This document shows positions 9,442 through 18,950 of a stretch of DNA of 64,000 bases, in pieces (the stretch's first letter is position 1; the number at the start of each line of letters is the position of its first letter). Origin of the DNA: Terriglobus albidus (GTDB taxonomy: Bacteria > Acidobacteriota > Terriglobia > Terriglobales > Acidobacteriaceae); the NCBI RefSeq assembly GCF_025685425.1, contig NZ_JAGTAS010000058.1, positions 62,001 to 126,000 of the forward strand. Direction: 5' to 3'. Both the position numbers and the translations under genes were made by a program. Under the pieces are notes generated by a model. That model was not told the DNA's origin and did not search any database. It was given only the letters and a program-made list of their open reading frames with translations.

Positions 9442-9993
9442 ATGAAGAAACATCTCATTACCGCAACCCTCTATACCCTGGTTACCGCCGTGCTGCTGGG
9501 GATTGTTTATCCGCTGGCGATCACCGCGATCTCACAGCTTGTCTTTCGGGATAAGGCGAATGGGCAGCTTGTGACCCGGAAGGACGAGCTGATCGGTTCA
9601 AAACTGATTGGCCAGCCCTTCACCGGGCCCACTTACTTTCACAGCCGGCCTTCAGCGGCCGGCACAGGGTATGACGCATCGGCATCCAGCGGATCAAATC
9701 TCGCTCCCACGAACAAGGCGTTCGTCGATCGCGTGGCGGCCAGCGTTGCCGCGGAGAAGGTGAACAACGTGCCGGTGGATCTGGTCACGGCGTCAGGATC
9801 GGGTCTTGATCCTGACATCTCGCCCGCCGCCGCTCTGGCCCAGGTATCGCGGGTTGCGGCGGAACGTCATCTGGACGAAGCCAAATTGAAAAGGTTCGTG
9901 GAAGCCCACATTATCGATCGTCAGTTTGGTCTGCTGGGAGAACCTCGCGTGAATGTGCTGGCGTTGAATCTGGCGCTGGATGCTGGGATCTAG
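9442..9993 (+). CDS. kdpC: KdpC subunit
   Basis: KdpC, 183 residues, completes the KdpFABC pump. One N-terminal membrane span (about 7-31) is followed by a periplasmic domain with the family blocks GQPFTGPTYFHSRPSAAG, SGSGLDPDISPAAA and the C-terminal NVLALNLALD. AGAGGAACTC precedes the ATG, 11 bp after kdpB. It is the last gene of the operon; a strong hairpin follows at 10108. Confidence 0.96.
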   Translation: MKKHLITATLYTLVTAVLLGIVYPLAITAISQLVFRDKANGQLVTRKDELIGSKLIGQPFTGPTYFHSRPSAAGTGYDASASSGSNLAPTNKAFVDRVAASVAAEKVNNVPVDLVTASGSGLDPDISPAAALAQVSRVAAERHLDEAKLKRFVEAHIIDRQFGLLGEPRVNVLALNLALDAGI

Positions 9994-10107
9994 TGCCCAT
10001 CGGGAACAGTTCGTCTCTGTTAGAACTTTGGGATTACCCTGCCCACCCTAACGTTGTGAGGTGGGGCACCCGGGCGGGACCGATGACATAAAAACATCCA
10101 AAAGTTG

Positions 10108-10141
10108 CAATGGCCAGACACCCATCGGCGTCTGGCCATTG
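10108..10141. terminator. Bidirectional terminator between kdpC and galM
   Basis: A perfect 12-bp stem (CAATGGCCAGAC paired with GTCTGGCCATTG) with a 10-nt loop, followed by TTTT on the plus strand and preceded by an A-rich stretch on the other side, so it can serve both converging transcripts. Confidence 0.8.
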
Positions 10142-10158
10142 TTTTAGCTTCGCGATAA

Positions 10159-11256
10159 TTAGTGAGCGACGCCGAAGGTGAAGACCGTTGACGAAGTACG
10201 TACTTCGCCGGGATTCAACAGCGTCGTCGGGAAGCCTGGTTTGTTGGGTGAGTCGGGATAGTGCTGTGTCTCCAGGCAGAGGCCCATGCGCTTGGTGTAC
10301 TTCACACCGCCGCGGCCTGTCAGCGAGCCGTCCAGGAAGTTGCCGGAGTAAAACTGTACGCCCGGCTCGGTAGTGGTTACCGTCAATGTGCGTCCGCTCT
10401 TCGGTTCAACCACCTCAGCAGCAAGCTTCATCACGCCGTTCGGCCCGTTCAGAATCCAGTTATGGTCATATCCACCGGCAAAGGTGAGCTGCTCGAAGTT
10501 GGCGCCGATACGCTCGCCGATCGCATGAGGGGTACGGAAGTCCATCGGTGTCCCCTCGACGACATCCATATTGCCTGTCGGGATCAACGTCTTTGAGGTG
10601 GGCGTGTAATGGTCAGCATTGATACGGATCTGATGTCCGAGGATATCTTCCGTTCCACCCGTGAGATTGAAGTACGTATGGTTCGTGAGATTCACGACGG
10701 TGGCTTTATCGGTGGTCATCCTGTAGTCGATGCGGAGGGCATTCCCTTTCAGCGTATAGGTGACCTGCGCGGTCAACTTGCCGGGAAAACCCATATCACC
10801 GTCAGGAGAGATGAGCGTCAGCTCCACGCCGTTCGGCACCTGTTTCGCCGTCCACAGCTTCTTATCAAAGCCGACCGGGCCGCCATGCAGCGCGTTGGGA
10901 CCATCGTTCGTGGGAACCTGATAGGTCTGGCCGTCGATGGTGAACTTACCGAGAGCGATGCGGTTGCCATAGCGGCCGACCACAGCACCGTTGTAGGTCT
11001 TATCCTTCAACCACTCGGGAAGCGTATCGAAGCCCAGCATCACGTCGGCGACCTTGCCGGAACGATCAGCCGTCTTGATGCTGATGAGCTTCGCTCCGTA
11101 GGTCATCACCTTCGCTTCGACCTGCGGGCTCTTGAGGGTGTAGACGTCTACTCCCTGTCCGTCCGGCATCTTGCCGAAAGCCGCCTTTGTTACCTGGCCC
11201 ATGGCGTGCAGCGCCATTCCAGTCATCATCACAGCCGTCAACCACCGCTTGAACAT
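10159..11256 (-). CDS. galM: Exported aldose 1-epimerase (mutarotase)
   Basis: A 365-residue galactose-mutarotase-family protein that interconverts alpha and beta anomers of aldoses such as arabinose or galactose. The catalytic histidine lies in LTNHTYFNLTG (H193) and the catalytic glutamate region is TTEPGVQFYSGNFLDG near the C-terminus; NGAVVGRYGNRIALG is also typical. Residues 1-20 (MFKRWLTAVMMTGMALHAMG) form a signal peptide, so it probably acts in the periplasm. It follows araD and araB on the same strand; a subtype-A repeat element fills the 145-bp gap after araB. Its likely role is to prepare L-arabinose for uptake. Confidence 0.9.
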   Translation of the reverse strand: MFKRWLTAVMMTGMALHAMGQVTKAAFGKMPDGQGVDVYTLKSPQVEAKVMTYGAKLISIKTADRSGKVADVMLGFDTLPEWLKDKTYNGAVVGRYGNRIALGKFTIDGQTYQVPTNDGPNALHGGPVGFDKKLWTAKQVPNGVELTLISPDGDMGFPGKLTAQVTYTLKGNALRIDYRMTTDKATVVNLTNHTYFNLTGGTEDILGHQIRINADHYTPTSKTLIPTGNMDVVEGTPMDFRTPHAIGERIGANFEQLTFAGGYDHNWILNGPNGVMKLAAEVVEPKSGRTLTVTTTEPGVQFYSGNFLDGSLTGRGGVKYTKRMGLCLETQHYPDSPNKPGFPTTLLNPGEVRTSSTVFTFGVAH

Positions 11257-11304
11257 CCGTTTCTCCTCGTGTGCTTCAGGCGTTGCCTGTTATGTCCATC
11301 GCCA

Positions 11305-11416
11305 GAGCATTTCTCCTAAAGGTGTAGAGCGAAGCTTTGACTGTTTGCGCCGTTTTCCTGCGAGGAAAACGGCATTCACAGATTTATCCAACACTACAGT
11401 ATTAGGAGAATTGCTC
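11305..11416. repeat. 112-bp inverted-repeat element, subtype A, copy 1
   Basis: The ends GAGCATTTCTCCTAA (11305-11319) and TTAGGAGAATTGCTC (11402-11416) are inverted repeats with one mismatch. In the centre GCCGTTTTCCT (11349-11359) pairs perfectly with AGGAAAACGGC (11363-11373) around a 3-nt loop. A second copy of identical length, with about 12 differences by eye, lies at 52975-53086. The right end overlaps the last codons and the TAA stop of ribulokinase, so that gene's final residues (EQFS) are encoded by the element. It looks like a non-autonomous (MITE-like) or REP-like element; no transposase is present. Confidence 0.8.
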
Positions 11417-12991
11417 CAGACTCTCCCGGGCGATCTCGCGAAGCTGGGGCAGAACATCTCCCAGAACCGCCGCCGATGCATCCGGACGTCCAAAAGCAAA
11501 GTACACCTTACGGTAGAGCGCGTACAGGCGCTCGTAGACAGCCGCGGCCTTCGCCTCTGGCATGTAGGTCTTGAACGGCAGGCAGAGTGCGGCCTGCGCG
11601 GCTTCAATAGAGGGATAAACCCCGGCAGCTACCAGTGCAATGATGCCGGAACCGAGGCTGGTCGGTACGCCATCCGGAACAAGCACCGGCTTGTTCAGCA
11701 CATTCGCATAGATCTGGTTCAGGGTTGCGTTGTTCTGCGGGATGCCGCCTCCATTGATCACGCGTTCGACGGGTACCCCATACTCTTCCATGCGTTCCAG
11801 GATGATGCGCGTGTGGAAGGCTGTGCCTTCAATGGCGGCATGCAGCTCATCCTGTGCAGTATGAATGAGGTTCCAACCGAGCGTGATACCACCCAGCTCC
11901 GGGTTTACCAAAACGGTGCGATCTCCGTTGTCCCAGCTCAGGCGCAGCAAACCGGTCTGACCTGCACGATAACTCTCCACGCCTTGGGCCAGTTCTTTCA
12001 CGTTCTTCCCGGCGCGCCGCGCAATCGCTTCGAAGATATCGCCGACCGCGGAGAGCCCCGCTTCAATACCGGTGAGCTGCGGATCAACGCTGCCTGGAAC
12101 CACACCGCAGACACCGGGGACAAGCTGCGTCTTCTCCGCCATCGCGATGATGCAGGTCGACGTGCCGACGACATTGACGACATCGCCCTCCTTGCAGCCT
12201 GCTCCCAATGCGTCCCAATGCGCATCGAAGGCGCCCACTGGAATAGGAATACCCGCCTTCAGCCCCATGCGCTCGGCCCAGTGTGAATGCAGGCCTCCGT
12301 AAATATGATCGGAGGTCAGGTATTCGCCGCCAATCTTCTCCCGTACGCCTGCGAGCAATGGATCAACTTTGACCAGGAACTCCTCCGAAGGCATGCCACC
12401 CCACTTCGGATTCCACATCCACTTGTGCCCCATGGCGCAGACGGATCGTTTGATCTTTGCGGGATCACTAACCCCCGTAAGCGTTGCCGCCACCATGTCA
12501 CAGTTCTCGATTGCGGTTCCGAACCGGCCGCGCTCCTCCGGAGTGGCATGACGCAGCCAGTGCAGCAGCTTCGCCCATCCCCACTCGTGGGAGTAGACGC
12601 CTCCACACCATTCGATCGCTTCCAACCCGGTCGCGTGGGCCAGTTCGGTAATCTCACGGGCCTCGCGGTGTGCGCGATGATCGCACCACAGGTAGTAGGG
12701 CCCGATAGGCTGCATCGCGCTGTCCACCATCAGCACGCTGGAACCGGTCGTATCCAGCGCCATCGCAGCGACATCCTCGCCACGGGTGCCAGTCTGCTCC
12801 AGTACCTGCCGCGTCGCCCGAACCAGAGCTTCCATCTGGTCATCGTGCGACTGCGTGGCATAATCCGGATCTTCGCGGCGGCGGTGCAACGGATACTCGG
12901 CGACCGCTGTACCAAGTCTTCCCTTTTCCGAATCCAATAAGGTCACACGAACGCTGAGCGTTCCAAAATCTGCGCCTGCAACAATAGCCAT
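11402..12991 (-). CDS. araB: L-ribulokinase
   Basis: A FGGY-family sugar kinase of 529 residues that phosphorylates L-ribulose to L-ribulose 5-phosphate, the second step of L-arabinose catabolism. It opens with the ATP-site strand IVAGADFGTLSVRV and contains ALDTTGSSVLMVD, GAFDAHWDALGAG, VVGTSTC and NGGGIPQNN; its best fit is ribulokinase rather than xylulokinase, supported by adjacent araD and araA. I start it at ATG 12991, with AAGGAAAAG directly upstream and 7 bp after the araD stop; a longer frame from 13030 would overlap araD. The 3' end (EQFS and TAA) lies in the terminal repeat of a subtype-A element. Confidence 0.93.
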   Translation of the reverse strand: MAIVAGADFGTLSVRVTLLDSEKGRLGTAVAEYPLHRRREDPDYATQSHDDQMEALVRATRQVLEQTGTRGEDVAAMALDTTGSSVLMVDSAMQPIGPYYLWCDHRAHREAREITELAHATGLEAIEWCGGVYSHEWGWAKLLHWLRHATPEERGRFGTAIENCDMVAATLTGVSDPAKIKRSVCAMGHKWMWNPKWGGMPSEEFLVKVDPLLAGVREKIGGEYLTSDHIYGGLHSHWAERMGLKAGIPIPVGAFDAHWDALGAGCKEGDVVNVVGTSTCIIAMAEKTQLVPGVCGVVPGSVDPQLTGIEAGLSAVGDIFEAIARRAGKNVKELAQGVESYRAGQTGLLRLSWDNGDRTVLVNPELGGITLGWNLIHTAQDELHAAIEGTAFHTRIILERMEEYGVPVERVINGGGIPQNNATLNQIYANVLNKPVLVPDGVPTSLGSGIIALVAAGVYPSIEAAQAALCLPFKTYMPEAKAAAVYERLYALYRKVYFAFGRPDASAAVLGDVLPQLREIARESLEQFS

Positions 12992-12998
12992 CTTTTCC

Positions 12999-13685
12999 TT
13001 ACCTCTGTCCGTAGGTGGCGTTCGCGCCATGTTTGCGGAAGTAATGCCGGTCCAGTAGTGCCTGCGATACGCCGGCAGCGGAATTTAAGAGGACGGTCAT
13101 AAAAGCCATCTTTGCCACCGCCTCCAGAACAACCGCATTGTGAGCTGCATCCATCGGATCGCGACCCCAGGCAAAAGGCGCATGTCCAGCCACTAGAACC
13201 GCGGGAACAGCCAAGGGATCGATGCCCTCGAAACGCTCGGTGATGGCGTAGCCGGTATTCAGCACATAATCGCCGTTGATCTCGTCGTCCGTCAGCTCGC
13301 GTGTACACGGGACGGGACCATGGAAGTAGTCGGCGTGCGTGGTTCCAAGCGCCGGAATCTCGCGGCCAGACTGAGCCCAAGCCGTAGCGTTCTCCGAATG
13401 GGTGTGCACGACCCCACCGATAGAAGGAAAGGCTCGATACAGCTCCAGGTGCGTCTTCAGATCACTGGAGGGCCGCAGATCGCCCTCCCGGATATTACCG
13501 TCGAGATCGCAAACTACCATGTGTTCCGGGCGAAGCGCGTCATAATCCACGCCGCTGGGCTTGATGACCACCAGACCGCTCTCGCGGTCGATACCGCTGG
13601 CGTTGCCAAAGGTGTAGAGCACGAGGCCGCGCCGTACGAGGTCAAGGTTGGCTTCGAGCGTTTTCTCTTTCAGTTCCTGAAGCAT
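12999..13685 (-). CDS. araD: L-ribulose-5-phosphate 4-epimerase
   Basis: A class II aldolase/epimerase of 228 residues (E. coli AraD has 231) that converts L-ribulose 5-phosphate to D-xylulose 5-phosphate. Family blocks include LVLYTFGNASGIDRE, VVIKPSGVDYD, SDLKTHLELYRAFP and the zinc-binding histidines of GGVVHTHSENATAWAQ, with a third in the VLVAGHAPFAWG region. The start is ATG 13685, preceded by AAGGTG; the longer upstream frame to 13775 is not needed. It is the first gene of the araD-araB-galM run and diverges from araA across a 145-bp regulatory region. Confidence 0.94.
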   Translation of the reverse strand: MLQELKEKTLEANLDLVRRGLVLYTFGNASGIDRESGLVVIKPSGVDYDALRPEHMVVCDLDGNIREGDLRPSSDLKTHLELYRAFPSIGGVVHTHSENATAWAQSGREIPALGTTHADYFHGPVPCTRELTDDEINGDYVLNTGYAITERFEGIDPLAVPAVLVAGHAPFAWGRDPMDAAHNAVVLEAVAKMAFMTVLLNSAAGVSQALLDRHYFRKHGANATYGQR

Positions 13686-13782
13686 GTCGCACCTTATGTG
13701 GAATGCGGTGAGTATACGTTTTCTGAAGAAGCCGGAACAAGTAGAGACCAGCAGGCAATCTGGGCTCCCTTGCAACTCTTCG

Positions 13783-13796
13783 GGTAAACGATTACC
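13783..13796. promoter_or_regulatory. Candidate LacI-family operator in the araD/araA intergenic region
   Basis: GGTAAACGATTACC is symmetrical at 12 of 14 positions around a central CG, the usual form of a LacI-family operator. It lies between the divergent araD and araA genes, and a LacI-type regulator gene follows araA. A 10-nt inverted pair, ATACGTTTTC at 13714-13723 and GAAAACGTAT at 13819-13828, also flanks this region and may hold further half-sites or promoter elements. Confidence 0.5.
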
Positions 13797-13830
13797 GTGA
13801 AGGGGGCAACCCCGAAAGGAAAACGTATCG

Positions 13831-15291
13831 ATGGCATCGACAGCTTCTCTGGAAATCTGGTTTGTGACCGGCAGCCAGCACCTCTATGGTCCTGAAACCC
13901 TGGCAACGGTAGCGGAGAATTCTTCGAAGATTGCCGTCTCGCTCGACAGCAGCGCGGCCATTCCTGCCAAGGTGGTCTGGAAGCCGACACTCACCTCTCC
14001 CGAAGCGATTCGAGACCTGTGCCAGGAGGCCAATTCCAGCAAGATCTGCATCGGCCTGGTGCTATGGATGCACACGTTTTCTCCAGCCAAGATGTGGATC
14101 GCCGGTCTGTCGCTGCTCCGCAAGCCGATCCTGCAGCTCCATACCCAGTTCAACCGCGAGCTGCCATGGGCGACCATCGACATGGACTTCATGAATCTGA
14201 ACCAGGCCGCCCATGGCGACCGCGAGTTCGGACACATTACCGCGCGGCTCCGCCTGCCCAGAAAGGTCGTTGTCGGTTACTTCGCCGATCCTGAAACCGT
14301 CGCCGAGATTGGCGTCTGGAGCCGTGCTGCGCTCGGCTGGCACGAATCCCAGAACCTGAAGGTCGCCCGCTTTGGCGATAACATGCGCCACGTCGCCGTC
14401 ACCGAAGGCGACAAGGTCGAGGCCCAGCGCGTCTTTGGATACACCGTCTCCGGGTATGGCATCGGCGATCTTACGGATCGCATGGCACAGTTCAGTGACC
14501 AGGAGGTCGCCAGACTGGTCAGCGAATACCGCGAGAGCTACTCGATCGCAAGCCAGCATGACCGGGCCGACTCACTGACGGTAGCCGCCCGCATTGAGCT
14601 GGGTCTGCGCGCGTTTCTGACCGAAGGCGGCTTCGGTGCGTTTACCGACACCTTTGAAGACCTGCACGGGATGGGTCAGCTTCCCGGTATTGCCACGCAG
14701 CGCCTGATGGCTGATGGCTATGGATTCGGCGGCGAAGGCGACTGGAAGACGGCCGCACTGGTTCGCGTGATGAAGGTGATGGCGCAGGGTCTGACAGGCG
14801 GAACGTCGTTCATGGAGGACTATACCTACGACTTCTCCGGCACACCTAAGGTGCTGGGATCGCACATGCTGGAGATTTGCCCCTCCATTGCTGACAGTAA
14901 ACCCTCGCTTGAGGTTCATCCTCTCGGTATCGGCGGCAAGGCGGATCCCGTCCGTCTGGTCTTCAATACGCCTGCCGGGCCTGCTATCGTTGCCAGTGTT
15001 GTCGACATGGGCGACCGTTTCCGTATGATTGTCAACGATGTGGATGTGATTCCTGCGGAGCACGATCTGCCTCGCCTGCCGGTAGCACGGGCCGTCTGGA
15101 TTCCCCGGCCGAGCCTGAAGACAGCGGCAGCCGCGTGGATCTATGCCGGAGGAGCGCACCACACAGGTTTCAGTCAGGCGCTTACGATGGAGCACATGGA
15201 AGACTTTGCAGCGATTGCCGGAATTGAGCTGATCCGCATCGATGCCGAGACCAGGCTGCGCGATATCCGCCAGGCATTAACGCGCGGCTAG
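13831..15291 (+). CDS. araA: L-arabinose isomerase
   Basis: A 486-residue L-arabinose isomerase (about 500 in E. coli) that converts L-arabinose to L-ribulose with a divalent metal. Characteristic blocks are [16 protein letters not shown] at the N-terminus, [17 protein letters not shown]-like text near 70-90, [29 protein letters not shown] (a metal-ligand region), [13 protein letters not shown] and [12 protein letters not shown] near the C-terminus. AAAGGA stands shortly before the ATG. It diverges from araD and is followed 34 bp later by the LacI-type regulator. Confidence 0.96.
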   Translation: MASTASLEIWFVTGSQHLYGPETLATVAENSSKIAVSLDSSAAIPAKVVWKPTLTSPEAIRDLCQEANSSKICIGLVLWMHTFSPAKMWIAGLSLLRKPILQLHTQFNRELPWATIDMDFMNLNQAAHGDREFGHITARLRLPRKVVVGYFADPETVAEIGVWSRAALGWHESQNLKVARFGDNMRHVAVTEGDKVEAQRVFGYTVSGYGIGDLTDRMAQFSDQEVARLVSEYRESYSIASQHDRADSLTVAARIELGLRAFLTEGGFGAFTDTFEDLHGMGQLPGIATQRLMADGYGFGGEGDWKTAALVRVMKVMAQGLTGGTSFMEDYTYDFSGTPKVLGSHMLEICPSIADSKPSLEVHPLGIGGKADPVRLVFNTPAGPAIVASVVDMGDRFRMIVNDVDVIPAEHDLPRLPVARAVWIPRPSLKTAAAAWIYAGGAHHTGFSQALTMEHMEDFAAIAGIELIRIDAETRLRDIRQALTRG

Positions 15292-15325
15292 AGTCGTCGC
15301 CGGGCAGAGACGAGGATCGATCGGT

Positions 15326-16402
15326 TTGAAAAAACGCAAGCGGTCAGACGCCAGGAGTGCAAAGAGCCGTCTGGATATTCGCACCGTAGCACACGCGGCC
15401 GGAGTTTCAGTGGCAACTGTATCGCGTGTCATCAATAAGGTCCCGTCTGTCGATCCGGCCCTGGCCAAGAAGGTCTGGGAGTCCATTCAAAAGCTTGGGT
15501 ATGTTCCCAATACCCAGGCTCGCGCCCTGGTGTCAGGACGCAGCAAACTACTCGGCGTCATCATCTCCGACATCACCAACCCCTTCTTCCCGGAACTGAT
15601 TCAGGGCTTCGAGGACAAGGCCGTCGAGGTCGGCTATGAGACCCTCATCGGCTCGACTAACTATGACCTGCAGCGCATGGAGCTGTGCATACAGCGCATG
15701 CTGGAGCGCAAGGTCGAGGGCGTTGCCGTGATGACCTTCGGCATCGAAGAGCCTCTTCTGGATCGTCTGGCATCCCAGGGCATTCCCATGGTCTTTATCG
15801 ACCTGGCCCCCAAAAAGAAGGGGATTTCGACGATCCGGGTGGATTACCAGAAGGGTATCTACGAGGCAGTGCAACATCTGGCCGTGCTCGGACACCGCAG
15901 GATTGCGTTCATCTCCGGACCGGAGCGTCTTCACTCTGCGGTGGCCCGGCTGCAGGCCTTTCGCAACGCAGTCGACGACATCGGATTGCGTGTGCCGGAG
16001 AGCTACGTCTTCTACGGAGACCATACGGTGGAAGGCGGCGAGCGTGGCGTAGAGCACCTGCTTACCCTCAGCAGACCACCCACCGCCATCATGTGCTCGA
16101 ATGACATGACCGCCATCGGCGCCATGCATGCGCTCTCGCGGGCCGGATTGTCGATTCCCAGAGATATCTCCCTGATCGGATTCGACGACATCCGTATCAG
16201 CGAATATATGCTGCCCCCACTGACCACGATCCGCATGTCCGGGAGAGATATCGCCGCCAGTGCCGTAACGGCGCTGCTCGACTCTTCCACGCCTCCGCGA
16301 GATGTGGAAACGAAGCTGGTGGTGCGTCAGACAACGACGGTGCCGGCCGGTACACTCGCCGACCTGCGCAAAAAATCGGGGAAGGCGCAACGCGGCCGTT
16401 AA
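15326..16402 (+). CDS. LacI-family regulator, probable arabinose repressor
   Basis: A 358-residue LacI/GalR-type repressor. Residues about 18-65 hold the helix-turn-helix and hinge helix (VAHAAGVSVATVSRVINK, then LGYVPNTQARALVSG), followed by a periplasmic-binding-protein-like effector domain beginning LLGVIISDITNPFFPE. The start is TTG at 15326 with GAGG about 10 nt upstream. It sits 34 bp behind araA on the same strand and probably controls the araDB-galM and araA transcription units through the site at 13783; this link is inferred from position. Nothing shows whether the effector is arabinose or another sugar. Confidence 0.88.
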   Translation: MKKRKRSDARSAKSRLDIRTVAHAAGVSVATVSRVINKVPSVDPALAKKVWESIQKLGYVPNTQARALVSGRSKLLGVIISDITNPFFPELIQGFEDKAVEVGYETLIGSTNYDLQRMELCIQRMLERKVEGVAVMTFGIEEPLLDRLASQGIPMVFIDLAPKKKGISTIRVDYQKGIYEAVQHLAVLGHRRIAFISGPERLHSAVARLQAFRNAVDDIGLRVPESYVFYGDHTVEGGERGVEHLLTLSRPPTAIMCSNDMTAIGAMHALSRAGLSIPRDISLIGFDDIRISEYMLPPLTTIRMSGRDIAASAVTALLDSSTPPRDVETKLVVRQTTTVPAGTLADLRKKSGKAQRGR

Positions 16403-16529
16403 ACAGGAAGAAAGTTTTTGCTTTTCATTTCGTGGCGTCGGGGTTCCCAGACAGCTTTGCTGGGTCGGTGAAGGACAGCGGAGAAATCTGCTTCTCTACC
16501 GATCTACTCAGACCGCGAAAAGTACCTCC

Positions 16530-17921
16530 TTAGGCTTCAGGATTCGACACAGGAAGCTTTACCGTGACGATGGCGCCTCCCGCCTGATGATTGTCGATCT
16601 CGATGCTTCCGCCGGCACGGTCGCAGATCGCCTTGCAGATCGAGAGGCCGAGACCCGTTCCCCCGCTCTTCCGGCTGCGTGACGGATCGCCGCGATAGAA
16701 CGGTTCAAACAGGTGAGGACGATCTTCCTCCGCAATTCCTTCGCCATGGTCGCGAATGGTCAACGTTGCCGTCGTTCCATCAGACCGCAGGGCGATCTCG
16801 ACCATCCCATGATCGGGACTATGCTGCAGGGCGTTCACAATCAGATTCGAGCAAAGAAGCGCCGCATCTCTCGCATCCACGGGAACGAAAACTGGCGTCA
16901 CGGGAGAGGCTGTCAAAATGACTTTCTTCAGCGAAGCAAACGAGGCGCTCTGGGTAACGTTGTCCTGCAGGACCTGGTGAAGCGCACATCTGGGCGCGAG
17001 GGCATCGGCAGGCTGCTCCAGGCGTGCAAGCGTCAGCATTTGCTGTACCGTCTCTTCCAGACGGGTGAAATCTTCAAGGGCGATATCGAGGCCTTTTCCA
17101 TACTCCTCGACGCTCCGCTCCTTCATGGTGAGTAACTGGAGCGAGGATTTAACGATAGCGAGGTCTGTCTTCAGTTCATGCGCCGCATCGCGAGTGAAAC
17201 GCTTCTGCTGCTCGAACGAACTCTGGAGCCGGTTGACGGTCCGCTCAATCGCAGATGCGAGCGGCCGCAGCTCCACAAGGTGCATCGCTACCTCCGGAGC
17301 GGTAAAACTCCAATGCACGGAGTTCACCTTGTCTGCCTCGGATGCCAGCACATGAATCGGAGCCAGCAATCTGCGAATCATCCAGACGAGCAGAACCGCC
17401 GTGACTCCCAACAAGATCGCGGTGGCGACCATGAAAAAGCGCGTCGCCTCCCAGATCTCGTGCCACACACGGCCATCCGGCTGTCCGTAGAGGATGTGTA
17501 CCTGATGGACTACGGCACTTGGGGTTCCGGGATCGACGACCCGTTCTCCGTCTAGAGCAAAGAAGCGATAGGAGTGACCGTGGATTTTGACGCGCCGAAA
17601 AGAATCGGGTTCGATGGTGAGCTGCGGTACAGGCCCTTCGGTACCGAGGATGTGCCCTTCACCGTCGGTCACCTGATAAATTGCGTGCGGCGTCCGCGGA
17701 ATCCTTCGCAGATCGAGCCCAATGTTGGGGGAAGAGTCTTCCGCTTCCTGGACGGCGCCGAGAAAAGCGTTTGCGGAGGCCCTGAGGTTGGCATCGAAGG
17801 CACTGTACTCATCCTGATGCTCGTTGACGATGACAGCGACGATCAACAGAACTGCGGCGAGTCCTTCCAGAAGCAACACAGCGGTAATAAGCCGCCGCGT
17901 AATCGAACTGCCTTTGTTCAC
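16530..17921 (-). CDS. Two-component sensor histidine kinase
   Basis: A 463-residue membrane kinase. One helix at about 10-31, an extracytoplasmic sensor region (32-160) and a second helix (about 162-182) lead into a HAMP-like linker. The dimerisation region contains His248 in RDAAHELKTDLAIVKSSL, where the usual proline after the His block (HELRTPL) is aspartate. The ATPase domain has NLIVNALQHSPDHG, DHGEGI, FEPFYR and GGTGLGLSI. Its start overlaps the stop of the response regulator by four bases, so the two are co-translated. The stimulus is unknown. Confidence 0.9.
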   Translation of the reverse strand: MNKGSSITRRLITAVLLLEGLAAVLLIVAVIVNEHQDEYSAFDANLRASANAFLGAVQEAEDSSPNIGLDLRRIPRTPHAIYQVTDGEGHILGTEGPVPQLTIEPDSFRRVKIHGHSYRFFALDGERVVDPGTPSAVVHQVHILYGQPDGRVWHEIWEATRFFMVATAILLGVTAVLLVWMIRRLLAPIHVLASEADKVNSVHWSFTAPEVAMHLVELRPLASAIERTVNRLQSSFEQQKRFTRDAAHELKTDLAIVKSSLQLLTMKERSVEEYGKGLDIALEDFTRLEETVQQMLTLARLEQPADALAPRCALHQVLQDNVTQSASFASLKKVILTASPVTPVFVPVDARDAALLCSNLIVNALQHSPDHGMVEIALRSDGTTATLTIRDHGEGIAEEDRPHLFEPFYRGDPSRSRKSGGTGLGLSICKAICDRAGGSIEIDNHQAGGAIVTVKLPVSNPEA

Positions 17922-18598
17922 GACGAAGCTTCCTCGCTCAACCTGTATCCGCGGTGCCGCAGAGTTTCAATCAGAGGCTCTGTTCCTTGAAGGTTCAGCT
18001 TGCGGCGGAGATTGGAGATATGAGCCTCAATAACGTTGGAGTGATGCTCCCACTCGAAGTCGTAGAGATGTTCAAGCAGCTCCTGCTTCGAAACGATTGC
18101 ACGTGGGCGATAGGAGAGGTACTGCAGGATGCGGTATTCCATGGGAGAGAGATCGATCTCCTGCCCGCGCCTCTTTACCGTCTGGCGAACGGTATCAATC
18201 TCCATGTCGGCAACCTGGATGATGGTGGACGAAACACCCTTCGCACGGCGGATAAGCGCCTTAACCCGGGCCAGCAGCTCGCCCAGGTCAAACGGCTTAG
18301 CCAGATAATCGTCTGCTCCGCTGTTAAGGAGGTCGACGATCGTCTCTTTGCCCTCGAGTGCCGTCAACACCAGAACAGGTGTACGGGACTTCGTCTGGCG
18401 AAGCTCGGTCAGTACCCGCTTGCCGCTTTTCCCCGGTAGCATCAGGTCCAGGATGATGGCGTCGAAGATGTCCTGCACCGCCATGTGAGCCCCGGTAATG
18501 CCATCGGCCGCATGATCGACCGCAAAACCGGCCTCGCGAAGCGCCTGGGCGATATTCTCCGCGAGCCGTTTTTCATCCTCAATGATGAGAAGACGCAC
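17918..18598 (-). CDS. OmpR-family response regulator
   Basis: A 226-residue regulator with a receiver domain (acidic residues E7/D8, phosphoacceptor D51 in IILDLMLPGKSG, K101 in DDYLAKPFD) and a winged-helix output domain with LSPMEYRILQYLSYRP and a terminal RHRGYRL. It is first of a two-gene operon with the 16530-17921 kinase (ATGA-type overlap). Upstream lies a 756-bp region reaching to the divergent TonB receptor at 19355, a possible target; that is inference only. Confidence 0.93.
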   Translation of the reverse strand: MRLLIIEDEKRLAENIAQALREAGFAVDHAADGITGAHMAVQDIFDAIILDLMLPGKSGKRVLTELRQTKSRTPVLVLTALEGKETIVDLLNSGADDYLAKPFDLGELLARVKALIRRAKGVSSTIIQVADMEIDTVRQTVKRRGQEIDLSPMEYRILQYLSYRPRAIVSKQELLEHLYDFEWEHHSNVIEAHISNLRRKLNLQGTEPLIETLRHRGYRLSEEASS

Positions 18599-18950
18599 TC
18601 TTATACCTCATCCATATTGTCTCTGCCATGGCTTAATACCGGCTGAATAGCACACCGTATCAGATTTTGTGTCGCACGACCTGAATGCGTTCTTCCCGCC
18701 TTGCCTCCCAACGGCAACAGGAGTAGCCAAGATAGCGGTAACAGAAGATATATCGGTATATCGCTTGGCAACCAGTCACTTCTTCCGGGATTCCAACTAG
18801 GACATTTGACTGATGTTCATCCATAGCCGGGACAAATAAGCTTGCCCGCAAGCAAAAAAACTGAGCTTTTACGCCATAAATGCGCAAAAAGCCTGTAAAA
18901 ATCCATCTGGTTTGTTTGGCTTCTCCGTTTTCCTAGTTCCCCCGTGGAGT
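18599..18950. other. Intergenic region upstream of the response regulator
   Basis: About 350 bp with no convincing gene. It is less G+C-rich than the neighbours and includes a run of A residues around 18855. It should contain the promoter of the two-component operon and possibly one for the plus-strand genes. No strong hairpin or RNA motif was recognised. Confidence 0.4.

Noticed and set aside
11171-12286. 371-codon plus-strand frame
   Set aside because: It crosses galM, a repeat element and araB in antisense; the sequence resembles no protein family.
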